From contig NZ_CP047940.1 of assembly GCF_014280235.1 (NCBI RefSeq), positions 1,674,001-1,738,000 of the forward strand: 64,000 nucleotides of DNA. The letters are read 5' to 3'. How positions within the stretch are numbered: position 1 is the stretch's first letter; each line of letters starts with the position of its first letter. Position numbers and translations under genes: made by a program. The notes under the pieces are model-generated. The model saw only the letters and a program-made list of their open reading frames with translations. It was not told where the DNA came from and searched no databases. Source of the stretch: Cyanobium sp. NS01 (lineage in GTDB: Bacteria > Cyanobacteriota > Cyanobacteriia > PCC-6307 > Cyanobiaceae). Below, piece by piece: positions 30,897 through 39,800 of this stretch.

Positions 30897-30938
30897 GGCG
30901 GAGGGGGCGTCCGGGTGTAGCAGGGACGCACTTTCAGC

Positions 30939-32498
30939 CTACGGGCCGACCGCTCCCGCCCCGGCCCCGGGCAGCAGCAGGCTGGCCTGGGTGTCGGTGA
31001 GGCGTCCGGAGCGGTGCAGCACCGCCGTGATCGTGTCGATGCCCAGCACGGCATGGCAGTTGTAGCCGGCTGCCGCCAGGCGCTGCTTGGCCCGGCGGTC
31101 GTGGTCGCCGCCGTGGTCGATGAACACCACCACATCCTGCACCTGCAGCCCGGAACTCTCCAGCTTGGCGATGCCCGCCAGCACGCTGTTGCCGGTGATC
31201 AGGATGTCGTCCACCACCACCACCAGATCCCCCTCCTCGAAGTCGCCCTCGATCAGCCGCCTGGCGCCGTGGGCCTTCACCTCCTTGCGCGGATAGATGA
31301 GGGGCTTGTGCAGCAGCAGCGACAGACCCGTGGCCGTGGGCAGGGAGCCGTAGGGAATGCCGGCGATGCGATCGAAGGCCAGCTCCTCCATGCGGCCCGC
31401 ATAGGCATGCAGCACCCGATGAAAGAGGTTGGGGTCGGAGATGATCTGGCGCAGATCGATGTAGTAGTTGAACACCGCCCCTGAGGCCTGCACGTAGTCG
31501 CCGAACAGCAGGCAGCCGATGTCGAACAATTCCACGATCAGGGCATCGAGATCAGCGGCGTCGGCGGGATTGGGGCCCGGGGGGGAGGCCTGCAGCGTGC
31601 CGTTGCGGGGGGCGGCGGTGCGCAGGGGTGGGGCCGCCGGCAACCACAGCTCGCAGCGATCCTGCACCGCCTGGGCGCGCTGCTCCAGCCACTGGTTGCG
31701 GGTGGCGTTGATCTGCAGCTTGAGGGCCTCGGCGCGCTCAGAGATGTCGTCTTCCACCAGCAGGTTCTGGGGCAGGGGCAGCAGCAGCCCATCGCCGGCG
31801 GCGGAGAGGCCCGCCGCCAGCATGGCTTCCAGGTTTTCCTCCACGCCCCAGAGGCTGCGCAGGATCAGGAACCGCCCCGGTGCCTCCTGCCGCACCCGCG
31901 CCAGCACGGCCGCGTCGCTGGTGCCGATCTCCAGCAGCAGCTGCTCCGGCGTGGCCCAGAGCATGCACTCGCGCACGATGCGCAGGTAGAGGGGCTGCTC
32001 CTCGCTGGGGTAGTGCTGGATCAGCCGCGCCGCCTGGTTGGAGCTGTGGCAGGTGATCACCACCGCCTTGTCCGGGTAGAGCAGGAAGGGGGCGGCGATG
32101 TCCTGGCCGGCCAGGGGCGAGAGGGTCACGGCATCGGCGGCCAGCTCCTTGAACAGGTACTGGGCCAGAACCGAGGAGGAATTGAGATCGCCGTGCTTGC
32201 TGTCGATGATCAGCGGCAGCTCCCGCGGCACCAGATCGCGCACCTCCAGCAGCAGCTCCAGCCCCACGGGCCCGAGGGCCTGGTAGAAGCCGAGGCTCGG
32301 CTTGTAGGCACACACATGGGGGGCCGTGGCCTCCACCACCGCCTTGATCCAGTGGCGGGCCTGGCTGAGGAAGGAGCGGGCCGACATGCCGCGGCGACCC
32401 ACCCAGCTCTGCAGCATCTCGGGGTTGGGGTCCAGACCGGTGACCAGGAGGGACTGGCGAGCGGCGATGGCGTCAGTGAGGCGAATGAAGAACCCCAT
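30939..32498 (-). CDS. pyrEF: bifunctional orotidine-5'-phosphate decarboxylase / orotate phosphoribosyltransferase
   Basis: Fusion protein of 519 aa for the last two steps of UMP synthesis. The N-terminal half is OMP decarboxylase (TGLDPNPEML at 20-29, catalytic IIDSKHGDLNSSS with Lys101). A linker around 265-310 leads to the orotate phosphoribosyltransferase half, whose PRPP loop is VVVVDDILITGNS (about 426-438). The order is decarboxylase first, the reverse of the animal UMP synthase. pyrC lies 1.6 kb away, but the genes are not contiguous. The last residues are low-complexity Gly/Ala. Confidence 0.94.
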   Translation of the reverse strand: MGFFIRLTDAIAARQSLLVTGLDPNPEMLQSWVGRRGMSARSFLSQARHWIKAVVEATAPHVCAYKPSLGFYQALGPVGLELLLEVRDLVPRELPLIIDSKHGDLNSSSVLAQYLFKELAADAVTLSPLAGQDIAAPFLLYPDKAVVITCHSSNQAARLIQHYPSEEQPLYLRIVRECMLWATPEQLLLEIGTSDAAVLARVRQEAPGRFLILRSLWGVEENLEAMLAAGLSAAGDGLLLPLPQNLLVEDDISERAEALKLQINATRNQWLEQRAQAVQDRCELWLPAAPPLRTAAPRNGTLQASPPGPNPADAADLDALIVELFDIGCLLFGDYVQASGAVFNYYIDLRQIISDPNLFHRVLHAYAGRMEELAFDRIAGIPYGSLPTATGLSLLLHKPLIYPRKEVKAHGARRLIEGDFEEGDLVVVVDDILITGNSVLAGIAKLESSGLQVQDVVVFIDHGGDHDRRAKQRLAAAGYNCHAVLGIDTITAVLHRSGRLTDTQASLLLPGAGAGAVGP

Positions 32499-32628
32499 CG
32501 CGCTGAGGCTGGCTAGGCCTGTTGCTAAGACAGGCCATCAGGGCTGGAGCTGCCGCTGACATAGCTCTTATTGATGAGCCCCGGCAACGGCGACGGCCAA
32601 CCAGGCCGCCTACGGTCGCCCTGTTCGA

Positions 32629-34044
32629 TTGAACGAGCCAGAGCTGGTGACGTTTGACTGCCTCATCGGAACGCTCGGCGGCCTCAACGACGTGCCGATC
32701 CAGGGGCGTCTGCTGTTCGTGGGGGTGTTGTTTCTGGGCACGCTGGCGGTGAGCCGCTTCTCGATCCGCCTCGGCATTCCCGGCGTGCTCGGGGTGCTGC
32801 TGCTCGGGCTGGTGGTGAATGTGAACCTGCTCGATGTGACCCATGTGGAAGCGGAGAACCTGCAGGTGTTCGCCCTGGCCCTGCTGCTCTTCTACGCCGG
32901 TCTGAAAACCGATCTGAAGGCGATCCGGGGCTTCATCGAATACGGGCTGTTGCTGGCCCTGGGGGGGGTGCTCATCACCTCCTGCGTGCTGGGGGGAATG
33001 ATCTGGTGGCTCTCCTCCGCCACCGCCAGCGGCCTGGCCCTGGGCTTCGGCAACGGCATCCCCCTGGGCGCCGCCTTCCTGCTGGCCGCCTGCCTGGGCT
33101 CCACCGACGCCGGCGCGACCCTGAGCGTGCTGGCCCAGGTGAAGCCGCCGGTGCCCCTGCGGCTGCAGCACCTGCTGGAGTTCGAATCGGCCGTGAACGA
33201 TCCGGCGGCGCTGTTGGTGTACGGGCTGCTGATCGAGCTGTTCAGCCAGGCCGCCGGCGGCGCCGCCGGACAGCCCCCAGATCTGGCGGCGGCCGAATCG
33301 ATGCTGACCACGGCCGTGCTCGACAGCCTGCGGGTCTTCGTGCAGCAGATCGGCTCCGGGCTGATTCTGGGCGTGCTGTTCGGCTACGTGGCCAAGTTCG
33401 TGATCGATGTGCTCGTCACCGAGCGGGCCCAGCTGCTGGTGGTGGCGATGTCGATCGCCTTCGCCGATTACGGCCTCACCGATCTGCTGGGCGGCTCGGG
33501 CTTCATCGCCGTCTACGTCACCGGCGTGTTCATGACCAACATGACCTACCGGCGGCCGGAGGTGAACCACGAGTCGATCCAGGAGGTGTTGCTGCCGTTC
33601 AACACCATGACCGAGATCACGGTGTTTCTGCTGTTCGGGCTGCTGGTGTCGCCGCCTGATCTGGTGGGGGCCATTCCGATGGGGCTGGTCACCGCCGCGG
33701 CCCTGATGCTGGTGGCCAGGCCGCTGGGAGTGCTGGCCTTTCAGCCGCTCTCACCCTTCAGCCGCCGGGAGGGGGTGCTGGTGGCCTGGTGCGGGCTGCG
33801 CGGCGCCGTGCCCCTGGCCCTCTCCTATCAACTGGTGGCGGCCATTCCCCAGCTGGCGGGCGTCGATGCGGCCCTGGCCCTGCCGCTGGCCCGCAATGCC
33901 CAGGGCATCGTGTTTGTGGTGGTGGTGCTGAACCTGCTGCTGCAGGGATTCACCCTGCCGCGGGTGTGCAGCGCCATCGCCCCGAAGCCCCCCGGGGCCC
34001 AGCCCCCGGCCCCGAGCCAGCCTCCCAGCCCCCAACTGCAGTGA
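32629..34044 (+). CDS. cation:proton antiporter (CPA1/NhaP type)
   Basis: Inner-membrane sodium or potassium/proton antiporter of about 471 aa with some 12 hydrophobic helices. The helix carrying LEFESAVNDPAALLVYG includes the conserved Asn-Asp pair of CPA antiporters. GLRGAVPLALSYQLV near the C-terminus is also typical of NhaP proteins. The C-terminal 25 residues are Pro-rich. The first start is a TTG at 32629 and a GTG at 32647 is an alternative; neither is clearly better. It is convergent with pyrC. Confidence 0.87.
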   Translation: MNEPELVTFDCLIGTLGGLNDVPIQGRLLFVGVLFLGTLAVSRFSIRLGIPGVLGVLLLGLVVNVNLLDVTHVEAENLQVFALALLLFYAGLKTDLKAIRGFIEYGLLLALGGVLITSCVLGGMIWWLSSATASGLALGFGNGIPLGAAFLLAACLGSTDAGATLSVLAQVKPPVPLRLQHLLEFESAVNDPAALLVYGLLIELFSQAAGGAAGQPPDLAAAESMLTTAVLDSLRVFVQQIGSGLILGVLFGYVAKFVIDVLVTERAQLLVVAMSIAFADYGLTDLLGGSGFIAVYVTGVFMTNMTYRRPEVNHESIQEVLLPFNTMTEITVFLLFGLLVSPPDLVGAIPMGLVTAAALMLVARPLGVLAFQPLSPFSRREGVLVAWCGLRGAVPLALSYQLVAAIPQLAGVDAALALPLARNAQGIVFVVVVLNLLLQGFTLPRVCSAIAPKPPGAQPPAPSQPPSPQLQ

Positions 34045-34071
34045 CCTGCAGGGGGCAGGGACCTGCAGGGG
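34043..34071. repeat. short direct repeat between convergent genes
   Basis: GACCTGCAGGGG occurs twice, at 34043-34054 and 34060-34071, in the 30-bp gap between the antiporter and pyrC stops. Each unit contains the palindrome CCTGCAGG, so the two can pair with each other. It may act as a two-way terminator without a T-run. Confidence 0.4.
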
Positions 34072-34074
34072 CTC

Positions 34075-35124
34075 TCAGCTGAGCTGCCAGGGCAGGGTCT
34101 CGCCGCTGTGGAAGGGCACCAGCTCCACCGGCTGGCCGGCGCTGTCGTGGAGCTCCAGACGCCTGGGCACCTGCCTGGGCTCCCGCACCAGAGTGATGCG
34201 GCCGCTGTTGAGGGGCAGCCCGTAGAAGCGGGGGCCGAACTCACTGGCGAAGGCCTCCAGCCGATCCAGGGCCTGCTCCTGCTCGAACACCGCCGCGTAG
34301 CTCTCGATCGCAAACGGGGCGTTGAAGATGCCGGCGCAGCCACAGGCCGATTCCTTGGCGCCGCGGCTGTGGGGCGCCGAATCAGTGCCCAGGAAGAAGC
34401 GCGGATCGCCGGAGGTGGCCGCCGCCCGCAGGGCCAGGCGATGCAGCTCCCGCTTGGCCACCGGCAGGCAGTAGAAGTCGGGCCGCAGGCCCCCCTGGAA
34501 CATGGCGTTGCGGTTGATATGCAGATGGTGGGGGGTGATCGTGGCCGCCAGCTGGCCCGAGCCAGCGCGCACGAACGCCACCGCATCGCTCGTGGTGATG
34601 TGCTCCAGCACAGCCTTGAGGCCCGGGTGGCGCTGCAGCATCGGCGCCAGGTGGCGCTCGATGAACACGGCCTCCCGGTCGAAGATGTCGATGCTGGGGT
34701 CGGTCACCTCGCCGTGCAGCAGCAGGGGCATGCCGATCCGCTCCAGGGTGTCGAGCACGGGGGTGAGCGCCTCGATGTCACTGACCCCGGCATCGGCATT
34801 GGTGGTGGCCCGGGCCGGATAGAGCTTGCAGGCCACCCACACGCCGGCGCGGAAGCCACGCTCCAGCTCAGCCGGATCGGTGTGGTCTGTGAGGTAGGCC
34901 GTGAGCAGGGGTTCAAACGTGGAGCCCGGCGGCAGGGCCTCACGGATGCGGCCCGCGTAGGCCCTGGCCGCGGCCACGCTGGTGACGGGCGGCGTGAGGT
35001 TGGGCATCACGATCGCCCGGGCGAACTGGCGGGCGGTGGACGGCAGCACCGCCTCGAGCATGGCCCCATCGCGCAGATGCACGTGCCAGTCGTCGGGTTG
35101 GCGCAGGCTGAGCTCGGTGGGCAT
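34075..35124 (-). CDS. pyrC: dihydroorotase
   Basis: Zinc amidohydrolase of 349 aa that cyclises carbamoyl-aspartate to dihydroorotate. Metal-binding motifs are DDWHVHLRDG at the N-terminus and the later His residues in LLLHGE, VLEHITT and ITPHHL. The lysine that is carbamylated lies in ACKLYPARATTN, and the catalytic Asp is in FLGTDSAPH. It starts at ATG 35124, since sequence upstream in frame is not protein-like. It belongs with pyrEF nearby in de novo pyrimidine synthesis. Confidence 0.95.
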   Translation of the reverse strand: MPTELSLRQPDDWHVHLRDGAMLEAVLPSTARQFARAIVMPNLTPPVTSVAAARAYAGRIREALPPGSTFEPLLTAYLTDHTDPAELERGFRAGVWVACKLYPARATTNADAGVSDIEALTPVLDTLERIGMPLLLHGEVTDPSIDIFDREAVFIERHLAPMLQRHPGLKAVLEHITTSDAVAFVRAGSGQLAATITPHHLHINRNAMFQGGLRPDFYCLPVAKRELHRLALRAAATSGDPRFFLGTDSAPHSRGAKESACGCAGIFNAPFAIESYAAVFEQEQALDRLEAFASEFGPRFYGLPLNSGRITLVREPRQVPRRLELHDSAGQPVELVPFHSGETLPWQLS

Positions 35125-35247
35125 CACGATCGCGGCGGCAGGGCCTCCAGGGGCCCTTCCCACCCTGCCAGCGGGACGAGGAGCGTGGCGGCGGCTCGAT
35201 TCCAAAGAATTCTGTGGGTCTGGCGCCTGGGAGTGGATTCGGGCACC

Positions 35248-35289
35248 AAACCTTCTTAAGGTTTGCTTTGTAAAAGAAGGCTTCCTTCT
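35248..35289. promoter_or_regulatory. two adjacent perfect inverted repeats upstream of DUF3136 copy 2
   Basis: AAACCTT-CTT-AAGGTTT (35248-35264) is followed by AGAAGG-CTT-CCTTCT (35275-35289). Both have a 3-nt CTT centre and lie 19-60 bp before the small gene at 35308. The region is AT-rich compared with its surroundings. The pair could be operators, a 5' leader structure or a terminator relic. No protein is assigned. Confidence 0.45.
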
Positions 35290-35307
35290 ACACGTGGTTG
35301 GGTTGGC

Positions 35308-35535
35308 ATGAGCGTTGAGGCCAGGCTCACGATCGGCGAACTGGAGGCGGGCTATCCCACCTACTGCAAGGCCCTCAGACTCTTGATCAAAAACGGCAAA
35401 TCCCGCGACTCGATTCAACGCACGGTCTGCTGGGAACGCTTGACGCTGCTGCAGAAAAGCCTGCCCAACCGCTACAAGTCTCCGGACTACCTCTATGCCC
35501 TGCTCAAGCGCGATGTGGAGGAGCTGGCCGCCTGA
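35308..35535 (+). CDS. DUF3136 small protein, copy 2
   Basis: A 75-aa protein from ATG 35308; an upstream ATG at 35263 lies inside the inverted-repeat leader and is unlikely. The core LTIGELEAGYPTYCKALRLLI, SIQRTVCWERL and PNRYKSPDYLYALLKRD is clearly paralogous to the product of 30681-30896. It is divergent from pyrC, while copy 1 lies next to pyrEF. The function of DUF3136 is unknown to me. Confidence 0.82.
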   Translation: MSVEARLTIGELEAGYPTYCKALRLLIKNGKSRDSIQRTVCWERLTLLQKSLPNRYKSPDYLYALLKRDVEELAA

Positions 35536-35679
35536 AGGGCGCTGAGCCAAGTCAGGGGATGCTGGCAGGGCCGTCGAAGATTCCCATCAGTCAGGAGGGA
35601 GCTTCCGTAAGGGCACCCTCGGCATGACTCAATAGAACGAGACCCTCACGGCGCGGCCCAGCGCGCTGCGCGCTGCCCC

Positions 35680-36915
35680 ATGGCCCACCACCAGATTCTG
35701 ATCGTCGGCGGCGGCGCCGCCGGGATCACCGCCGCGGCCCAGCTGAAGCGGGCCCGCCCCGGGCTCGATGTGGCCATCCTTGAGCCCTCCAGCGAGCACT
35801 ACTACCAGCCGGGCTGGACCCTGGTGGGGGGTGGTGTGTTCACTCTGGAGGAAACCCGTCGCGCCGAAGGCGATGTGATCCCCTCGGGCGTGCACTGGAT
35901 CCGCGCCGGGGCCGCCGCTTTTGATCCCGAGCGGGAGGTGGTGACCAGCACCGACGGCGAGGCGATCCACTACGACGTGCTGATCGTGGCCGCCGGCCTG
36001 CGGCTCTGCTGGGAGAAGATCGAGGGGCTCAGCGAGGCCCTTGGCAAGGGCGGCGTCTGCAGCAACTACTCCAAGCACTACACCGCCTACACCTGGGAGG
36101 CGATTCAGGCCTTCAAGGGTGGCAGCGACGGCGCCAGCGGCAATGCGGTGTTCACCTGCGCGCCGATGCCGATCAAGTGCCCCGGTGCTCCCCAGAAAAT
36201 CGCCTATCTGGCCGATGACGTGTTCAAGAAGAAGCGTCTGCAGGCCCAGGTGATCTATGCCACCGCCACGCCGGGCATCTTCGGCGTGCCCACCTACGCC
36301 GCGCCGCTGCGGGAGGTGGTGAAGCGCCACGGCATCGACGCCCGCTACAACCATGTGCTCACCGCCGTGCGCCCGCAGAGCCGCGAGGCGGTGTTCCAGG
36401 TGAAGGACGGCGACAAGAGCCATGAGGCCGTGATTCCCTACGGCCTGCTGCATGTGACGCCGCCGATGGCGGCACCGGAGGTGGTGGCCAGCAGCCCCCT
36501 GGCTGCCGCCAGCGGCTTCGTGGAGGTGGACAAGTTCAGCCTGCAGCACCTGCGCTTCGCCAACGTGTTCTCCCTGGGGGATGTGAGCGGCATCCCCAAC
36601 TCCAAGACCGCCGCCGCCGTGCGCGGCCAGGCCCCGGTGCTGGTGGCCAACCTGCTGGCCTTCCTCGACGGCCAGCCCCTGGAGGCCGCCTACGACGGCT
36701 ACAGCTGCTGCCCGCTGATCACCGGCTACGGCAAGGCGATCATGGCCGAGTTCAACTATGAGCAGCAGCCGGTGCCCTCCTTCCCCCTGGATCCCACCCA
36801 GGAGCGCTGGAGCATGTGGTTCGTGAAGCGCAAGATCCTGCCCGCCCTCTACTGGAACCGGATGCTCACCGGAGCGCAGCACGAACGCCGCTTCATCCCC
36901 GGGGTGAAGCGCTAG
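35680..36915 (+). CDS. sqr: sulfide:quinone oxidoreductase-type flavoprotein, copy 2
   Basis: FAD enzyme of 411 aa, paralogous to the product of 10453-11724 and nearer to the canonical human-type SQR. The N-terminal motif is ILIVGGGAAGITAAAQL. Catalytic cysteines are Cys167 in IKCPGAPQK and Cys343/Cys344 in YSCCPLITGYG, and the second FAD motif is FSLGDVSGIPNSKTAAAV. Cys160 (FTCAPMP) is an extra cysteine absent from copy 1 at this site. The C-terminal segment RWSMWFVKRKILPALYWNRML should contact the membrane. It has its own promoter region of about 140 bp and faces ackA tail to tail. Confidence 0.88.
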   Translation: MAHHQILIVGGGAAGITAAAQLKRARPGLDVAILEPSSEHYYQPGWTLVGGGVFTLEETRRAEGDVIPSGVHWIRAGAAAFDPEREVVTSTDGEAIHYDVLIVAAGLRLCWEKIEGLSEALGKGGVCSNYSKHYTAYTWEAIQAFKGGSDGASGNAVFTCAPMPIKCPGAPQKIAYLADDVFKKKRLQAQVIYATATPGIFGVPTYAAPLREVVKRHGIDARYNHVLTAVRPQSREAVFQVKDGDKSHEAVIPYGLLHVTPPMAAPEVVASSPLAAASGFVEVDKFSLQHLRFANVFSLGDVSGIPNSKTAAAVRGQAPVLVANLLAFLDGQPLEAAYDGYSCCPLITGYGKAIMAEFNYEQQPVPSFPLDPTQERWSMWFVKRKILPALYWNRMLTGAQHERRFIPGVKR

Positions 36916-36924
36916 GCCGAAGCC

Positions 36925-38004
36925 CTAGCCAGCCTCGCGGCAGAGGCGGGCCATCAGGCCCTCCTCGTCTGCAGGCACCGTGAGCAGGGTGGTGGGCTCC
37001 AGCCAGGCCAGGGCGTCGCGCAGCTCAGCCATCAGGGCCTGGTCGTGCTCGCCGATGCCCCCGGTAAGGGCGATCACGTCCACCCCCCGGAGGCAGGCGG
37101 CCATGGCGCCGATCCCCTCCAGCAGGCGCTGCCGGAACACGGCCACCGCCAGCTTGGCGCCGGGGTGCCCCCGGCCCGCTTCCTGCCGCAGGGTACGCAT
37201 GTCGCCGCTGAGCCCGGAGAGTCCCAGCAGGCCGCTTTGGCGCTGCAGGGCCTCATCGATCGCCTCGGCACTGAGCCCCTGGCGCAGCTGATGCAGCAGC
37301 AGACCCGGATCCACGCTGCCGCTGCGGCTGGCCATCACGAGCCCCTCCAGCGGGGTGAACCCCATGGTGGTGGCCATGCTGCGGGGGCCCGTCACCGGAT
37401 CGAGGCTCACGGCGCAGAGGGAACAGCCGGCGCCCAGGTGGCAGCTGATCAGCCGGCGTGCCTGGGGATGGCACGCCGCCACCTGCTCGGCCACGTGCTG
37501 GTGGCTGAGGCCATGGAAACCGAAGCGGCGCAGCCCCGCCGCTCGCCAGTCGGCCGGGATGGCGTAGGTGCGGGCCTGCTCGGGCAGGGAGGCATGAAAG
37601 CCAGTGTCGAAGCAGGCCCACTGGGCGAGCGCGGGGGCCTCGGTCTGGCCCCAGGCGCTGAACCAGCGGATGGCCCGCAGCGCCACGGCGTTGTGCAGGG
37701 GGGCCAGGGGCACCAGTGCCTCCAGGGCCTCGATCACGGCCGGCGTGATCGCCGTGGGGGCCGTGAACCGTTCGCCGCCATGCACCACCCGGTGGGCGAT
37801 CCGCTCCAGCCCCGGCAGCCAGGGGGTGATCGCCGGCAGCAGCCACCCCTCCAGCAACGCCTCCACTCCACCGGTTTCGCCGGGGTTGAGGGAACGCTGC
37901 TGCTGCCAGGGCCGCTGGCCGTCGGCATCCACGAGCGAGGCCTTGAGGCTGGAGCTGCCGGCGTTCACCACCAGGACCAGCGCTGAGGGCATCGGGGCGG
38001 GCAT
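36925..38004 (-). CDS. ackA: acetate kinase
   Basis: Interconverts acetyl phosphate and acetate with ATP formation, about 359 aa from ATG 38004 (another at 37992). Family motifs are VLVVNAGSSSLKASLV at the N-terminus, RFGFHGLSHQHVAEQV, SCHLGAGCSLCAV and DVIALTGGIGEHD. In cyanobacteria this enzyme serves dark fermentation and acetate overflow. No phosphotransacetylase gene is in the window. It is divergent from the Na/Pi cotransporter. Confidence 0.93.
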   Translation of the reverse strand: MPAPMPSALVLVVNAGSSSLKASLVDADGQRPWQQQRSLNPGETGGVEALLEGWLLPAITPWLPGLERIAHRVVHGGERFTAPTAITPAVIEALEALVPLAPLHNAVALRAIRWFSAWGQTEAPALAQWACFDTGFHASLPEQARTYAIPADWRAAGLRRFGFHGLSHQHVAEQVAACHPQARRLISCHLGAGCSLCAVSLDPVTGPRSMATTMGFTPLEGLVMASRSGSVDPGLLLHQLRQGLSAEAIDEALQRQSGLLGLSGLSGDMRTLRQEAGRGHPGAKLAVAVFRQRLLEGIGAMAACLRGVDVIALTGGIGEHDQALMAELRDALAWLEPTTLLTVPADEEGLMARLCREAG

Positions 38005-38130
38005 CACGGTCGGTTCCCGCCGAGGGTCCGTCCATTGTTGAACCGCCCGCAAGCCCTAGCGTCCAGGACCGCCATCCCCTGGTTCCCCACGGCCGTTTCC
38101 GCCTGCTGAGCGGCCTCCACTCCCTTCGCC

Positions 38131-39783
38131 ATGCCCCCAGGCACCACGCTTCTTCACGCCGCGGGCGGCCTCGGGCTGTTCCTGCTGGGAATGGCCCTGA
38201 TGACCGAGGGGCTGCGCAGCCTGGCGGGGCAGCGGCTGCGCCAGGGGCTGCTGCGCTTCACCCGCTCGGCCTGGAGCGGCGCCATCAGCGGCGCCCTCAC
38301 CACCGCGATCGTGCAGTCGTCCAGCGCCACCACGGTGATGACCGTGGGATTCGTGAGTGCGGGGCTGCTGAGCTTCCAGGCCGCCCTGGGGATCATCCTC
38401 GGGGCCAACGTGGGCAGCACCGGTCTGGGTTGGCTGGTGGCCCTGCTGGGCATCAGGCTCGATCTGGAGCGGATCATGCTGCCGCTGGTGCTGGTGGGCG
38501 CCTGTCTGCGGCTGCTCGGTCGGGGCCGCCAGGCCCAGGCGGGCCTGGCGCTGGCGGGGTTCGCGCTGCTGTTCATCGGCATCGGCGGGCTCCAAGAGGC
38601 CATGGCCGGCCATGGGTTGCTGCTGGATCCGGCCCGTTTCGACGCCGCCCTGCCATCCGGCCGCCTGAAACTGCTGCTGCTCGGGCTGCTCACCACCGTC
38701 ATCACGCAGTCGTCGGGGGCGGGCGTGGCCACCGCCCTGGCCGCCATCGGAGCGGGGGCGATCGTCCTGCCCCAGGCCTGCGCCCTGGTGATCGGCATGG
38801 ACCTGGGCACCACCGTCACCGCCCTGATCGCCGCGATCGGGGCGGGCCTGGGGGCGCGGCGCACCGCCCTGGCCCACGTGACCTTCAACCTGTTCACGGC
38901 CGTGCTGGCCTTCACGCTCCTGCCTGTGTATCTCTGGGCTCTTAGGCTCGGAGCGGAGGCGGGGCTGGCCCCAGGTGCCGAATTCGCTCTCACGGCCTTC
39001 CACACCGGCTTCAACGTGGGCGGCGTGCTGCTGATCCTGCCCTTCGCCACGCCGTTCGCCGCCCTGATCCGCCGGCTGGTGCCCCCCAGCCCCGACCGCC
39101 CCGTGGAGGAGCTGGCCGACACCCCGCCGAACGAAGCGATGGTGGCGGTCGATCAGGCCTCCACGGCCCTGCGCCAGACCCTGGTGGCCCTGCTCAGCCG
39201 GCTGCATGAAGCCCTGGACCATCCCGCCACCGCCCCGGCGGATCTGGCCCAGGGCACGGGCCTGAGGCCGGCCGATCTGGACCGCATCGAGCTGTTCGTC
39301 GATCAGATCGACCTGCCGAGCACCCGCGACCCGGCCCGCAGCCGGCTGCTGCATCTGCTGCATGGCCTCGACCATCTGCAGCGCCTGCACGAGCGCTGCA
39401 CCGAGGAGCGGCAGCGGCGGCAGGCCGTGGCCACCGCCTCAGCACTGCGGCCGGAGCGCGACCGGCTGCTCCAGTGCCTGGAGGGGCTCATTCCCCTGCT
39501 GCAGCGGGGCGCGTGGTCGGAGGCCCTGCCGCTGGCGGAAGCCTGCGCCCGGGACCTGCACCACCGGCTGGATCCGTTCCGGCAGGCCGTGATGGAGCAG
39601 GTGGCTGCAGGTTCGCTGCCCGTGGAGGAGGGCACGGCCCTGCTGGAGGCGATGCGCTGGCTGCGCCGGGTGAGCCAGCATCTGCAGCGCATCTGCAGGC
39701 ACCTGGTGGAGGTGATGGAACCCGGCACGACTTCTTCATCCCCTGACGCCCCCGCTGCCAGCAGAGTGGGCAGGGAGGCCTGA
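38131..39783 (+). CDS. Na/Pi cotransporter family protein
   Basis: Membrane protein of 550 aa. Two inverted repeats carry the family hallmarks: ALTTAIVQSSSATTVMTVGF and LLTTVITQSSGAGVATALAAIGAG, where the QSS motifs bind sodium and phosphate. About nine hydrophobic helices end near residue 310. The C-terminal 230 residues form a PhoU-like helical domain (LFVDQIDLPS and HLLHGLDHLQRLHERC). This NptA/YjbB layout is common in bacteria. It could import or export phosphate. The CHAD gene follows by 17 bp. Confidence 0.9.
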   Translation: MPPGTTLLHAAGGLGLFLLGMALMTEGLRSLAGQRLRQGLLRFTRSAWSGAISGALTTAIVQSSSATTVMTVGFVSAGLLSFQAALGIILGANVGSTGLGWLVALLGIRLDLERIMLPLVLVGACLRLLGRGRQAQAGLALAGFALLFIGIGGLQEAMAGHGLLLDPARFDAALPSGRLKLLLLGLLTTVITQSSGAGVATALAAIGAGAIVLPQACALVIGMDLGTTVTALIAAIGAGLGARRTALAHVTFNLFTAVLAFTLLPVYLWALRLGAEAGLAPGAEFALTAFHTGFNVGGVLLILPFATPFAALIRRLVPPSPDRPVEELADTPPNEAMVAVDQASTALRQTLVALLSRLHEALDHPATAPADLAQGTGLRPADLDRIELFVDQIDLPSTRDPARSRLLHLLHGLDHLQRLHERCTEERQRRQAVATASALRPERDRLLQCLEGLIPLLQRGAWSEALPLAEACARDLHHRLDPFRQAVMEQVAAGSLPVEEGTALLEAMRWLRRVSQHLQRICRHLVEVMEPGTTSSSPDAPAASRVGREA

Positions 39784-39800
39784 ACAGGGAGGCAGCAGCC

